Below, piece after piece: positions 1 to 19,482 of a stretch of 64,000 nt of DNA; the stretch's first letter is position 1, and each line of letters opens with the position of its first letter. The position numbers were made by a program, and so were the translations under genes. The notes beneath the pieces are model-generated. The model was not told the origin of the DNA, made no database searches, and was given only the letters and a program-made list of their open reading frames with translations. The stretch covers positions 525,001 to 589,000 of the forward strand of contig NW_026731917.1 of the NCBI RefSeq assembly GCF_028476545.1, given 5' to 3'. Source of the DNA: Physella acuta (taxonomy: Eukaryota > Mollusca > Gastropoda > Physidae).

Positions 1-83
1 GCCGTCAACATTGATGACAACTTACAACCAAGTTAGATGACAACTAACATTCTACATAGATAATTTACAACCTGCATAGTTGA

Positions 84-722
84 CAACTTGTGAGATAGAT
101 AACATCGTGTGACATAGATGACAACTTGTGACATAGATGACAACTTGTGACATAGATGACGATTTTAGACATAGATGACGATTTCTGACATAGATGACAA
201 ATTGTGACACAGATGACACCTTGTGACATAGATGACAAATTGTGACATAGATGACAAATTGTGACATAGATGACACCTTGTGACATAGATGACACCTTGT
301 GACATAGATGACACCTTGTGACATAGATGTCAACTTGTGACATAGATGACAAATTGTGACATAGATGACACCTTGTGACATAGATGACACCTTGTGACAT
401 AGATGACACCTTGTGACATAGATGTCAACTTGTGACATAGATGACAAATTGTGACATAGATGACACCTTGTGACATAGATGACACCTTGTGACATAGATG
501 ACACCTTGTGACATAGATGACACCTTGTGACATAGATGACACCTTGTGACATAGATGCCACCTTGTGACATAGATGTCAACTTGTGACATAGATGACAAA
601 TTGTGACATAGATGACACCTTGTGACATAGATGACACCTTGTGACATAGATGACACCTTGTGACATAGATGACACCTTGTGACATAGATGTCAACTTGTG
701 ACATAGATGACAACTCGTGACA
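84..722. repeat. 19-bp minisatellite, about 33 copies
   Basis: Tandem units of 19 bp, basically gacatagatgacaccttgt. Three variants (caccttg, tcaacttg, caaattg) recur in blocks, so there is higher-order structure. It ends about 35 bp before an exon of the ligand-binding gene. Because 19 is not a multiple of 3, all frames read a 19-residue repeat; these frames are not genes. Confidence 0.95.
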
Positions 723-757
723 CATATGACAACTAACCTCCTCCCTAACCTCCCCAG

Positions 758-6258
<5,501 letters not shown>

Positions 6259-6844
6259 CTCTTGAGAGTTGTTTGTCTTGTTGATGCGAGATGTGTAAGA
6301 TACAAGTGATGATGAATTATTTTTTTTTTAAACTTTTAATTTGTTTACGTCATTTTTTGTGCTTGATATGAAAGCATGTGATATGTGTACGTTAAATGGT
6401 GGTATTTCATTTTGGGTGTGGTTAAGTTCAAATAGTTAGACAGTAGCATTTGCTTGGTTAGATCACCCTCAGAAATTTGGCAGTGTTTATTCTATGGTTA
6501 GAGTTAAATGTTAGCTTAGAGTTTATACTGTGGGTTCTGGACAATATGGACGTCCACACGTTACATTTAACTTCATGCTGTCTTTTCTTAAATAACAGAC
6601 GCAAGGTTTGTGTTACGTCTCATCTGCTCAAGAAGTTCATTCATTTTAAAGCAGAGCTGGTAATTATATGGTCAACGAGTAATTAAGTCTTCGTATCGCT
6701 ACTTGTAAAGCGTGGACCTATGGGGTGAGCATGCTTTAAAGGTGAAGTAGAGGTCTCATAAAGGTGAAGTAGAGGTCTTATACAGGTGAAGTAGAGGTCT
6801 TAACATTTTCGTGGACGACGGGGGCGACCTCTGGTTAAAGTATA

Positions 6845-6926
6845 TTATAAATTACAACTTATTTTTCATTTCGGGGGGGGGGGGGGGGGGGGGGAGGGCG
6901 GGGATAGACGTGCCTGAAAGAAACTT
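6845..6926 (-). mobile_element. Partial family A hAT MITE
   Basis: The stretch catttcggggg followed by gcctgaaagaaact matches, in reverse orientation, the interior and left end of the copy at 25479-25636. No target duplication is visible. Confidence 0.55.
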
Positions 6927-7212
6927 TAAAGGCGAAGAAGAGGGAGGGGAAAGCTGAAATTCCAATAATTTTGTGGACATGAAACTTGTATGAAGCCGCA
7001 TAAATTTTTGTGTTGCAATGTAAGATCTAACTCGTGTGTGGGATGGTGAGGGTTGTGATGTGGGTCTAGTGTGGGTTGTGTGATGTGGGTCTAGTGAGGA
7101 TTGTGTGGTGTGGGTCTGGTGTAAGGCCGTGTGTTTAATGATGAAGTTGGTTGTCGTTGGCAACTTCAATACGGCCTGGCTCTCATTCGGCATATTGGGT
7201 TTTACAATTGTC

Positions 7213-7385
7213 AGTCTCTGTCTTAACGTCTGTGTGTCTGTCTGTGTGTCGGTCTATGTCTTAACGTCTGTGTGTCTGTATGTGTGTCGGTCTGTGTCTT
7301 AACGTCTGTGTGTCTGTATGTGTGTCTGTGTGTCGGTCTATGTCTTAACGTATGTGTGTCTGTCTGTGTGCCGGTCTGTGTCTAA
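7213..7385. repeat. Imperfect tgtgtctg-type tandem array, about 36-bp period
   Basis: Units alternate tgtgtctgtatgtgtgtcgg with ctgtgtcttaacgtc. Confidence 0.8.
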
Positions 7386-8994
7386 TTAAGAGTGTCTGTC
7401 TCATCGTGCCTACACTTGTGACTGTAAATAGATTTTAAAAAAAAATTATTGTTAATGTCTGTCTGTCCGTCTGTATGAACAGGTGTCAGTCTAAATACGA
7501 TGGGTTTAAATGGATGTTTTTATTTATTTCTTCATTATCATCATCTCTCAAAAGAGATAGTTCGTAGTTGTAAGGTTGGTTATAAAAATAGAACTTGTTT
7601 TTCAACTGCCATTGTTTAATCTTTATTTCCTTTTACATGACAATTGTTAGTTCTTTGACTTTTTAAAAGTTTTATAAAACTTTATGAGCTGTATGTAAAC
7701 ATTTTTTAACGCGAAAATAAAAGAAGAAGCTAAAATAATAACACCTAAATAAATAATCCTGAAACGTTGTTTTGGCTGTAGAACGGGATTTGGCATTTTT
7801 TCTTTCGTCGATTCACGTTTACGTCAAGCACTTAATAGATAGGTTTTTAAATAACAGGTTATTCTAATGTGTTTCAGCATTTTTATTTACCCCGAAAACA
7901 TTGGATAAATCGTGTGCACGCTAGATCTAAACATTCAACTCACGAGTATATGTTTTTGACTGAATTAGATAGGCTTGAAAAGCTGGTTCCGAATTGTTAT
8001 TGCCAGAAAGCATATTTTTCAACCAAATTTGAATATGTCTTCCGGTTTTAATAAGGCTAGAAATATTTAAATTTAAATAATTACTTGTAATAAAATAGTA
8101 ATTTAGCTAACACTTTTATTTTTTAATTTGGATTAGTAGAGTAAGGGTGTTGTGGTGATTGGGGATGTCATATTATTTAATGTAAATACAATACTAGGTT
8201 ATACATCATTGACTGCTCTTGTGTATTTTATCATGGAAAACAATTGTGACTTTCATTGTTTTACTTTCCCTGGCCACTCCGGTTGACTTGAAGGAGGAGT
8301 TGAGGGCGATTTAAAAAAAAATTGAAGTGATAAAATAATTTTAAACGGCTTTTCAACTGCTTATAATCAATACGAAAATATGAAAATGAGTGTAAATATG
8401 GTTCCCAAACGGCTTTAAGTTTAAAAAATGTAACTATAATTGTATCACTTGCCATATTTAAATTAAAATTTTTTTAGTATGATTACATCGACGTTTCAAG
8501 CCTTTTGAGAGAGTGGTTCACTCACTCCATGTTTCAGATTGTTTTTTTGTTTGTTTTGGCTGTACATTTTCCCTGTTGGTTGTAATTTATTTCTAATACC
8601 ACGTGACACCGATGTTGACCTACTTACTCTGAGTGTATGTACCGTTGTACTCATCTTCGAGTAGTTTCTGTTTGTTTGTACTACTAAATTGTACCATAAC
8701 TTTCTAGAAATAATTCTTAAATTTATTTGGATGATACTAAATGAAATGGTTAACTTTTACATTATTTTTTAATAAAGTACTTTAAAGCCTTTTTAAGTCC
8801 CTTTTTCATTTTTCATTTTTTTTACTTTACTCAATTTATCAACTTATGAGAAACCGGAAGTAGAGTATGTACCACATCCGGCTACTGAATCGTCCAGAAG
8901 TTGAAAGACAACTACACATCTCATACATAAGCCTACTAAGGTATGAGATTTTGTCAGCCTAACTGACACGGTGCTCAAGTTAATGTGTTGACAG

Positions 8995-9095
8995 ACAGAC
9001 AGACAGACAGACAGCTGCATTTACTTTCCCCAAAGTCGGGAGGCAATCAGAGTCAGCCCGGGATCGGAACTCGAGACAATTCGTAGCTAGGATCG
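8995..9095 (-). mobile_element. Decayed SINE fragment
   Basis: The reverse strand reads a degenerate B box (gagttccgatccc) followed by a ggaaagtaaatgcagctg-type body similar to the SINE at 12015-12232. A short cagacagacag run precedes it. Support is weak. Confidence 0.4.
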
Positions 9096-9142
9096 AAGTT
9101 TTCACCCCGAATAGTTCGACTCCTGATGTTTCGACCCTGGTG

Positions 9143-9772
9143 ATTCACTGTACGGGTTGTTCGACCACATGACCTTTCACTGTACGGGTTGTTCGACCAC
9201 ATGACCTTTCACTGTACGGGTTGTTCGACCACATGACCTTTCACTGTACGGGTTGTTCGACCACATGACCTTTCACTGTACAGGTAGTTCGACCACATGA
9301 CCTTTCACTGTACGGGTTATTCAACCACATGACCTTTCACTGTACGGGTTGTTCGACCATATGACCTTTCAATGTACTGTTAGTTCGACCACATGACCTT
9401 TCACTGGACGGGTTGTTCAACCACACGACCTTTCACTGTACGGGTTGTTCAACCACACGACCTTTCACTGTACGGGTTGTTCAACCACACGACCTTTCAC
9501 TGTACGGGTTGTTCGACCACATGACCTTTCACTGTACGGGTTGTTGGACCGCACGACCTTTCACTGTACGGGTTGATCGACCACATGACCTTTCACTGTA
9601 CGGGTTGTTCGACCATATGACCTTTCACTGTACGGGTTGTTCGACCACATGACCTTTCACTGTGCGGGTTGTTTGACCACACGACCTTTCACTGTACGGG
9701 TTGTTGGACCGCACGACCTTTCACTGTGCGGGTTGTTTGACCGCACGACCTTTCACTGTACGGGTTGTTTGA
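9143..9772. repeat. 32-bp minisatellite, about 20 copies
   Basis: The unit reads gaccacatgacctttcactg then tacgggttgttc. Variants (cgcacgacc, ttgttgg) recur in blocks toward the right end. Confidence 0.95.
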
Positions 9773-9984
9773 CATTTAAATAGTAAATCAAGCGTTACCT
9801 AAGTTTTAAAAGAATCAAACAAACTTTAAACACAACAAGGGATGTATAAAAAAAATGTACAACTCTGACATTATTGTTTTTTTCTAAATGTATTGGACAT
9901 CAATGCAACAGTGAACACAGGTAGACGTTGTGTAAGTCGTGGACACATTGTCCTGGGAGGTTACAGCAAGTTAACATCAACTTC

Positions 9985-10190
9985 CTGATGCACTTTTGTG
10001 GTCCTAAGTCATGCACTTTTGTGGTCCTAAGTCATGCACTTTGGTGGTCCTAAGTCATGCACTTTGGTGGTCCTAAGTCATGCAATTTGGTGGTCCTAAG
10101 TCATGCACCTTTGTGCGTCTAAGTCATGCACTTTTGTGTTCTTAAGTCATGCACATAATGCTCCAAAGTCATGCACTTTTGTGCTCCTAG
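9985..10190. repeat. 23-bp minisatellite, about 8-9 copies
   Basis: The unit is gcacttttgtggtcctaagt plus cat, with decay toward the right where the next array begins. Confidence 0.92.
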
Positions 10191-10235
10191 GTCGTGCACT
10201 TTAACGGTCTTATGTGTCATACATTCGAGTAGCCC

Positions 10236-10866
10236 TATATGTTATACATTTGAAGAGGTCCTACATGTCCTACACATTACAGGTCCTACATGTCCTACAC
10301 ATTACAGATCCTACATGTCCTACACATTACAGGTCCTACATGTCCTACACATTACTGGTCCTACAAGTCCTACATATTACTGGTCCTACATGTCCTACAC
10401 ATTATTGGTCCTACATGTCCTACACATTATTGGTCCTACACATTATTGGTCCTACATGTCCTACACATTATTGGTCCTACACATTATTGGTCCTACATGT
10501 CCTACACATTACTGGTCCTACACATTATTGGTCCTACATGTCCTGCACATTATTGGTCCTACATGTCCTACACATTACAGGTCCTACATGTCCTACACAA
10601 AACTGGTCTTAAAAGTCCTACATATTACTGGTCCTACACATTACAGGTCCTACAAGTCCTACATATTACAGGTCCTACATGTCCTACACATTATTGGTCC
10701 AACATGTCCTACACATTATTGGTCCTACATATTATTGGTCCTACATGTCCTACACATTACAGGTCCTACATGTCCTACACAAAACTGGTCCTAAAAGTCC
10801 TACATATTACTGGTCCTACACATTATAGGTCCTACAAGTCCTACATATTACAGGTCCTACAAGCGG
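10236..10866. repeat. 25-bp minisatellite with 16-bp sub-units
   Basis: Long units (ggtcctacatgtcctacaca plus ttaca) alternate with 16-bp units lacking the second cctaca block. A block of several units appears duplicated: the aaaactggtcttaaaag-type variant occurs twice, near 10598 and 10778. The long plus-strand frames here are repeat translation. Confidence 0.94.
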
Positions 10867-12014
10867 TTAAACACCCGAGTGGTCAGGACACAAAGTCTAC
10901 AAGGTTTTCACACGACCCAACATTTCACACTCGCTGTTTTACACTATCCAGAGTTCAAGGCAGCCACAACAAACGATATGGGATGGAGTTTTGACTGGCA
11001 ACAGTCAGGGTTAGCTGCAGCTAGGCTAGGACTGGCTGCAGGGATAGCTGCAGCAAATATAGGACCGGTACCGTCAAAGCTAGCTCTAAAAGACGACAGA
11101 CGTAGACCGGAAATCTCGGTAGCAAGATACCACGTGACATTTGTTTACAAGTGTGAGTTGTTTATCACTTTGTTATGACGCGAGGACTTGTTCAGTAAAG
11201 AGGGGGGGGGGGGGGGGGGGCAATTCATCACCAATGCGCAGACGAGGTGTAAACAATCTTACACCTTGTCCATTAATTTTTTAAACACACCTGAATGAAA
11301 TCTTTTACTACCTGGGCATTTTGCTCAACTAAAACGTTTCCGTTGTAAATAAAATTGCTTTTTAACGACGCCTTCTTTTAATGCCTTGTCTAACAAGGCT
11401 CCGAACTGTTAGGTTTTGTCCAAGATTTTTGTGGCGTGTTAGTTTTCTCATTTATTTAGGTTTTGTCCAAGATTTTTGTGGCGTGTTAGTTTTCTCATTT
11501 ATTTACACATAGCAAACTCGATATTTTTCCAGACATTTTTTTAACACCATTTAGGAGAGTTAACCCGAGGAAATGCCATGCAGCATTGTGCTTTGATGTA
11601 TGACGTGCATGTCGCATACAACAAACATTCAAACACGTTCAAGTATGATAAAAAAAATTGTATAAAAAATACGTTTACTAAATGTGATTTTCAAACGACT
11701 TTTTTTTGTTATTTAAAACAAATGATAAATTTGTAAGGCAGTCAACGTTTTTGGGAACTAAATCAATTCCATGCAGCTTCAAAGAAGGAACTAGGAGACA
11801 TGTTTACGTTTTAAATAACAGGCTAAGGAATCCTAGCTGGTAAATAAATCGTTTTTGTTTGTAATCCACCAGACTCCACGTTGTAAGTAGGGGGGGGGGG
11901 GGATTGCTGTGAATCTTAGGGGGGGGGGGGGGGAAGGTTAAGTCAAAATCCAATATTAAGATTTGTGTACGAATGATGATAGTATTTAAGTGCTGCTTCC
12001 AAACCTGAATGTCA
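10867..12014. other. Gene-free stretch with poly-G tracts and a 47-bp duplication
   Basis: It contains poly-G runs at about 11201-11220, 11891-11902 and 11920-11933, and a perfect tandem duplication of a 47-bp segment (about 11412-11505, starting ggttttgtccaag). A frame at 10879-11178 has no family resemblance I can name. Nothing else is supported. Confidence 0.55.
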
Positions 12015-12232
12015 GTTGAGCAAGTAAAGTTCACCTGTTTCTGTGACCTATGCATATGAAGAGATAGTGTGGTCAGCACTATGCCCAGCCGCCTTTACTT
12101 TCCCTAACGTGAGTTAGGTACCCATTAGAGTTGGGTGGACTCAGTGACGTTCTCCTGACTTGAACCCGGATTCGAAGTCGAGACTTACGGGTTAGCAGTC
12201 TAGCTCTCTACCGCTAGGCCACTCCTATTGAT
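12015..12232 (-). mobile_element. tRNA-derived SINE
   Basis: Read on the minus strand: the A-box-like tggcctagcgg near 12223, the B-box-like cttcgaatccggg near 12165, then gggtacctaactcacgttag and cggctgggcatagtgctgac. It is the clearest copy of the family for the tRNA head. Confidence 0.82.
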
Positions 12233-12384
12233 AGTTTCTCAAGATAGTTACTGGATTGGTGGTGGATGGGGTGGGTGGGTGGGGGGAGGTCGTATATGAT
12301 TGTTATCAACGTTCTCAATGTTACACAAGCGAGATTAAAAGACAACTAACAGAGGTAAGAGAATAAAACGATCTGCCTCGGTCT

Positions 12385-12915
12385 CTTTGTTAAGATAGAC
12401 CAATCTACTCAACGTCTCTTTGTTAACACAGATAGTCCAACCTAAACGTCTCTTTGTTAACATAGATAGTCCAATCTAAACGTCACTTTGTTAACATAGA
12501 TAGTACATTCTAAATGTCTCTTTGTTAACATAGATAGTACATTCTAAATGTCTCTTTGTTAACACAGATAGTCCAATCTAAATGTCTCTTTGTTAACATA
12601 GATAGTCCAATCTAAACGTCACCTTGTTAACATAGATAGTCCAATCTAAACGTCTTTTTGTTAACATAGTCCAATCTAAACGTCAATTTGTTAACACAGA
12701 TAGTCCATTCTAAACGTCTCTTTGTTAACATAGATAGTCCAATCTACTCAACGTCTCTATGTTAACATAGATAGTCCAATCTAAACGTCAATTTGTTAAC
12801 ATAGATAGTCCAATCTAAACGTCAATTTGTTAACACAGATAGTCCAATTTAAACGTCAATTTGTTAACATAGATAGTCCAATCTACTTAACGTCTTTATG
12901 TTAACATAGATAGTT
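12385..12915. repeat. 34-bp minisatellite, about 15 copies
   Basis: The unit reads ctaaacgtctctttgttaac then atagatagtccaat. Variants in the middle (gtcaatttg, gtcacctt) mark block duplications. Confidence 0.94.
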
Positions 12916-13373
12916 GAATCTAGTCAAAGTTGTGAAACATAAAGCTGGCATAGAACTAGAACAATTCCAAAGACAAACATGGCGATTACAAGAAGATGCC
13001 GCCTCATACGTCGGTACCAAAATGCTGGTCTTTGAGCAAGTTCTTCGGCTTGTGGGCCTCCGAGAAGGCGCGACACCTTTTATTGTGCCGTATTTCCTCC
13101 TGAGTTACTAAAGACGCTTCCTTCTGCACACAAAAAAATAAGTAAATAATTACATTTAAAACATTTGATACAGTGTCCAAAAATGTAAGTGTTGGGTGCG
13201 ATTTCTGGAATACAATGCTGTTGTGACGAGAAGAAAAGGAAACGCTTACAAAGAAATGTCTGCATGAACAATGCTGATCAGATTTCCCACGCAATAAATC
13301 GAGATCTGCTGGGAAAGATAAATGTAAGGATTCAGGTTTACCCTCTCTTCTAGACTACATCAAAATGTCCTCC

Positions 13374-14185
<812 letters not shown>

Positions 14186-14675
14186 ATCAGTGAATAGAAG
14201 TTCACATTCAAAACAACACTGATTTTCTTAAAGGTAAAGATATAGATGAAACCTTAGGCGGCGATACAACAGAAATTCTAGAACAAAAATGAAATGGCAT
14301 AACATATTCCGCGGATAAAGAAGTCATAAAAATTTAACAAATCAACTTGTTCAATGTTAGACTATGTAAGCTACACCATAGAATCTACTTTATTTTGTGA
14401 ATTTTTAAAGCTAAGTCGATTTTCTGATACCACGAAAAATTTACTTCGATTTGATTAAAAAGTTGATCACTAAATTCACACACTCCCGCCTAAGCGGAAA
14501 TAATGTCTTAGAGATGAACTGCTAACTAAACAGTTCCATGCAAGCAGTAGTGGTTTAAACTAAACCAAAACATGATATAGGCCTTTGTACATTAGCTCCA
14601 CGTTATTCTATGTTTAAACCTGTCCTATCTAGCAAATAGAAAAGAATGGATTGATTTCTTATTGAGAAAGATAGT

Positions 14676-15205
14676 TCAACAGTTGATCAGTTCAACAGTT
14701 GATCAGTTCAACAGTTGATCAGTTCAACAGTTGATCAGTTCAACAGTTGATCAGTTCAACAGCTGATCAGTTCAACATTTTGAAGGTCAATAGTTAACCA
14801 GTTCAACAGTTGATCAGTTCAACAGTTGATCAGTTCAACAGTTGATCAGTTCAAAGCTTGATCAGTTCAATAGTTAATCAGTTCAATAGTTGATCAGTTC
14901 AACAGTTGATCATGTCAATAGTTAATCAGTTCAACAGTTGATCAGTTCAACACTTGATCAGTTCAACGGTTGATCAGTTCAATAGTTGATCAGTTCAACG
15001 ATTGATCAGTTCAACAGTTGATAATGTCAATGGGTAATCAGTTCAACAGTTGATCAGTTCCTCAGCTGATCAGTTCAACGGTTGATCAGTTTAATAGTTG
15101 ATCAGTTCAAAAGTTGATCAGTTCAAAAGTTGATCAGTTCAACATTTTGAACGTCAATAGTTAACCAGTTCAACAGTTGATCAGCTCAATAGTTGATCAA
15201 TTCAC
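14676..15205. repeat. 16-bp minisatellite, about 33 copies
   Basis: Units of ttgatcagttcaacag. Each carries the palindrome TGATCA. A longer block with cattttgaaggtcaatagtt occurs twice, near 14775 and 15143. Confidence 0.95.
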
Positions 15206-15489
15206 CTTGAACTTGAACTCAACAATCATGAAATTTGTAATGCAAAGCAAACAAACAAACAACCAAAAACAAGTAAACAAAAACAAAAGCACATAAACTC
15301 ACCTCGACTTTTGGGACTGGTCTGAAATACAGTAATGATCAATACATTCAATTAATTCATACAAAGATAGAGAGATAAACATATTTGCAATAATTAGAAT
15401 TTGACTTAATATCCACATGACCCTCTTTAAAGGTTAAACTGACATTCAATCTGTCGTGGATGTTTAGTCAATCAGTGAGTGAGCTCATT

Positions 15490-15722
15490 TAGTCTAAAGG
15501 AAAGTTTATTGTCAAAAGTCTAAAGGAAGTATATTGTCAAAAGTCTAAAAGAAGTATATTGTCAAAAGTCTAAAGGAAGTATATTGTCAAAAGTCTAAAG
15601 GAAGTATATTGTCAAAAGCTTAAAAGAAGTATATTGTCAAAAGCCTAAAGGAAGTATATTGTCAAAAGCTTAAAGGAAGTATATTGTCAAAAGCCTAAAG
15701 GAAGTATATTGTCAAGTATATT
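15490..15722. repeat. 25-bp minisatellite, about 9 copies
   Basis: The unit is aagtctaaaggaagtatatt then gtcaa. The later copies alternate aagct and aagcc at the start. Confidence 0.94.
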
Positions 15723-18159
15723 GACAAAATCTGTAGATAGTTTTTACTATTTTCCTGCCGAAGTTCGAACAACTATCGGAGCTTTCAACAAACAAACTTT
15801 AACACGGTGAACGTAAGTCAAACTTTAAAAAAAAATAAACTCCAGGAAAAAGCAGTGAAGCAATTGATGTTCAGTTTAACTTGATCTTTAAAGATGGGTA
15901 GTAAATTTATCTTTTGGCTTATTAGAATTTTGCTGACGTCGCCAGAGCTTTCAATTAACAGTACAATGCCGCTAGGGGGTACCAAGTGGTCGTTTTGTCA
16001 AGCACGATTTATTTTTGTCATTTAAAATTTATCATTACGTTATTGGAGCTAAGACATTGCTGTTACGTTAAATTCGGGGGAGGTTTAGGATTATCCTGCT
16101 TGACATCGAGCTAAAGAGTGGCACCCTCTAACGGAGATGTACGAGCTAATCTTAGAGGATAAGTCGTTCAGTAAGTGAGCCAGTGAACCTTTCCCGAGTT
16201 GTATTCGATCTCTAGTCTGAGAAGTGAACGACTAAACCTCTAGGGTACCGGGCGCCTACGACAAGATGCACATCAATGACTTCACTAGGCAGCAGGAGCA
16301 AACAAGAGGACAAGAGAACACTTACAGAGAGACCGGACTGCTAAAGAACAAGTTGAAGGGCATGACATCCATTATTTTCTTTTTCACCATTTCATGCTAA
16401 GATAAAAACAAACGGGATTTGTTTTTCGTGATTTTATAATGGTTTATTTAAAGCTGTTTAACACCTATTTAAAAAACCATATGGACGCTGGCATGTTATT
16501 TGGAGTTTTGACAAGTTAGATTTATTAATCAAACTATAGTGTGTTGTCATTAAATGATTTGATTATTATAGTTAACATGCATAACAAAACAAAATGGGTT
16601 ATGGTATTCAAAGGGTTAAATCGTTCGCTTCTCAACGATTTCAAATTAAGAATTTTAAACTTTACAATTTTGACCCCCATCTCTTTTTGTTCTGAAATCG
16701 TAACCATCCTCCAGAATTCTATAAAAAAAGAATGAGGCGTCCTGTCAAAATTCAAATAAGTTCTAGCCTAGCTTTCTAGGTTCAAATTTAATACCCATCT
16801 TAGTGAAAATTCACACAGCAAGACCTAGAATAGAAGGCACGGAGGAGCTATTCTAAAAATAGAACAACCGAGGGGCCAGGCATGTGCACTGAATTTAACT
16901 AGAATTTTGATAAATATAGAAAAAATATTGGAGACAAGAAATGTTTCTAGTAAAGTTGCTTGGAATGCATTAAACCTTACTTCAAGCGATCTAATGCTTA
17001 ATAACTAATCACGCGTGTTGGAAATTAAAATTAATAGAAAAAGAATGGTAAGCAGCGAATACATACAAGCCTAACCACAAAGTATTTTATAGATCTACAT
17101 TTTAAAACACGTAACGTTTCACGAGTCGTGTATTGTATATTTTTTAAACTTTGAATCTGCTTCCTATTGATCCTTATTGCTTCAGTTTGTATTCGACTTA
17201 TGGCTAATGTATTGGAGCCTTGACTTGATATATGCTAACTGCTGTGGACTATGTCAAGAAGAGAATGGTCAAAGGTAATTCTAATTTTTTACTAATGCTT
17301 GTGTGTGAGTAGAAGGGTGGATGGGTGGGAAGGGCATCAACATTCTGCTCTGGGTGCCGATATTTTGCTGCAACAGGAGTTTACAATCCGCATTAACTGC
17401 ATCCTGATCTTTCAAATAGAAGTCGACAACTTAATTTTTATTTAAAGAAATGACGTAGATCTAGCTAAAACAGCCATTTTGAAACCACTCAACCCGAGAC
17501 ACAGTGTTTACCCTAGAAAGATGGAGAGATATTCTGGAAGGGGGGGGGGGGGGTATGTTGTGGGGAGATAAAGAACATCCTCAGTGGACACGAAGCATTG
17601 GTTGGTTACCTTCATAACCATCTTGACCACAAGATACACATTTAAAGTTGGCTTTACCATAGGTTTCAGTCTAATGATGAATCCATCTTTACTAGTTTAA
17701 AACAGCTACATTTATTTTATTATTTGTTATTTTTGCTGTGAGCCTTTTTAAAAATCATTAAGATCTTGACTGTGTTAATTTTATATATTGGATTTGATTA
17801 AACGAATTAGGACTGTCCTACAGACGAATCGGTACCCTAAAATAATTAACATGCTGAGAAAACAAAGAAAAGAAATATAAACAAATCACGACTGTGCTAC
17901 ACTGTGTTGTTGAATTAAATATGGCAGTTCTATTACTATTATAAGATTTGTGTCGTATTTTCTGTTGTCTTTGATAATATTACTTTTCTACTTAAACAAC
18001 ATTATTTCAATATAACAGTTGGAAATTTACTATTCCCTATAGACATTACCGAGGTCATGAGAATCCTTCCATCATTATTGTAGTCCTAGATAAATAAGGA
18101 AAATCGCAATTGCAAATAACTATTCAAAGTTACATTTTAATTCCATAAATTCTGCTATT
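15723..18159. other. Gene-free AT-rich stretch
   Basis: No gene, SINE head or clear TIR element is supported. A weak inverted tRNA-like trace lies near 16190-16240. One poly-G run is at about 17541-17554. Short open frames at 16534-16755 exist on both strands and have no family signature. Confidence 0.5.
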
Positions 18160-18165
18160 TAAAGT

Positions 18166-18214
<49 letters not shown>

Positions 18215-18219
18215 TATAT
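18160..18219. repeat. (CA)n/(AT)n microsatellite
   Basis: CA repeats with one interruption, then AT repeats. Confidence 0.93.
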
Positions 18220-18310
18220 CAGTAGCGTACGCATGGGGGAGCAGGGGGAGCGGCCGCTCCCCCTCTGGCCATTTTTAGCAAAGTGGCGCCTTTTTGGAAA
18301 CTTTTAAAAC
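18220..18310. mobile_element. Possible left end of a family B hAT MITE
   Basis: It begins cagtagcgtacgcatggggg immediately after the AT run, close to the terminus cagtagcgtagcgagg of the verified family B element at 29385. I found no matching right end or target duplication. Confidence 0.35.
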
Positions 18311-19482
18311 TCAAAGTTTTAAACATTGATATTTAAAAAAAAAAATTATCTTTGGTCGGCACATCTATGCAAATCACAAGATTTATTTCATGCAGCAATT
18401 AATTATAACAGTAATAGACAAGTAGAGTCAACGTTTACAACACGTATTAGCAGCTGTATCAGTTTGTCATTCTAAAAATAACCATTACGATACTTTGCAA
18501 TGTTTAAAAAACCTCTACGGGTAGTACCACTTGGCAAGATGGGTGTTAAGTTTAGGGCAACTGTATAATGTATTTACTTAAGAATAATTGAATTAGAAAA
18601 TGTTACATATAAAACGTCAAACATAATAACTTTATATAAATAGTTTAAATCGTGTAATTTATTTTTAAAAATTACAATACAAACACAAATACAACTAATG
18701 TGGCACCTCTATTTAAATTTACTTATGGGCGAACTGCGTAGCGGTGGGGAAATTTTGACATGGTCAACAACGTCGTCACGATGAAGTAGTAGTATTATGA
18801 CAGTTTGGGCGATATTTATTAAGATTACAAATTATATGAAACAGTATCAACTTTATATTATTATTTTGGTTTACTAGATCTAAATCTATATTATATTTGA
18901 AAAATGCTTATTTTGTATTAAAAAACAACAACTCATTTTAAACTAACACTGATCGCACAGTTAATTATCCGCTACTTATTTAAATCTATTTTTGAATCAG
19001 TATGCATGCGTAATTGAATATGTAATGTTTAGAACAGTCATCTAAAAACTGACGCAATGTTCACTCTGAGTTGGTTATCCACCCCACTTCACCACCACAA
19101 TTGTGTAGAGTAACATTAATGTCACTCCTAGGTATTCGCTGGGTTGGATAATTGACCTAAAGTGATCGGGCAGTGGTGAATGAAGTTGAACCCCTCCTCC
19201 CCCCCCCCCCCAACCCACCCCGAACTGATCTGTTAAGTACATTTGGGAAAACGCGTAATGATGTACCAAAGTACCATGCCGCCAGAATTATAGCTTTTGA
19301 AAATCTCTGATTTTGCATTTACCAGTAAATGGTGTGTGAGCAATACAGTGATCTAAACCATACCTTCTCATTATGTGAAAAAATTAACTTTAAAGAACAC
19401 AAAAAGTCAGTAGCTAGTTAAAAACTTCATGATCTTAAATGTAAGACCGATATTTAAGATACATGTAGGCTATTATTCCGAA
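18311..19482. other. Gene-free AT-rich stretch
   Basis: One poly-C run near 19200. No supported gene or element. Confidence 0.5.

Larger units (their letters stand above)
6260..9140. other. Gene-free stretch after the ligand-binding gene
   Basis: Presumed 3' UTR and intergenic DNA. It holds three copies of aggtgaagtagaggtct near 6740-6800, a decayed inverted family A MITE at 6845-6926, a tgtgtctg-rich low-complexity array at about 7213-7385, and an AATAAA at 8771-8776. I see no supported gene. Short open frames here lack splice or family support. Confidence 0.6.

Noticed and set aside
52-725. Cys/His-rich frames (CHLCHK repeats)
   Set aside because: They exist in several overlapping frames because a 19-bp tandem unit rotates phase; no start context or splice support.
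9143-9772. CRISPR-like array (32-bp periodic units)
   Set aside because: Units are contiguous with no unique spacers, and the genome is eukaryotic.
10171-10994. Long plus-strand frames in the 25-bp array
   Set aside because: Three overlapping frames are open at once, which is the mark of a tandem repeat and not of coding.
16080-16260. Possible SINE near an inverted tRNA-like stretch
   Set aside because: Both internal-promoter boxes are too degenerate and the conserved SINE body is missing.
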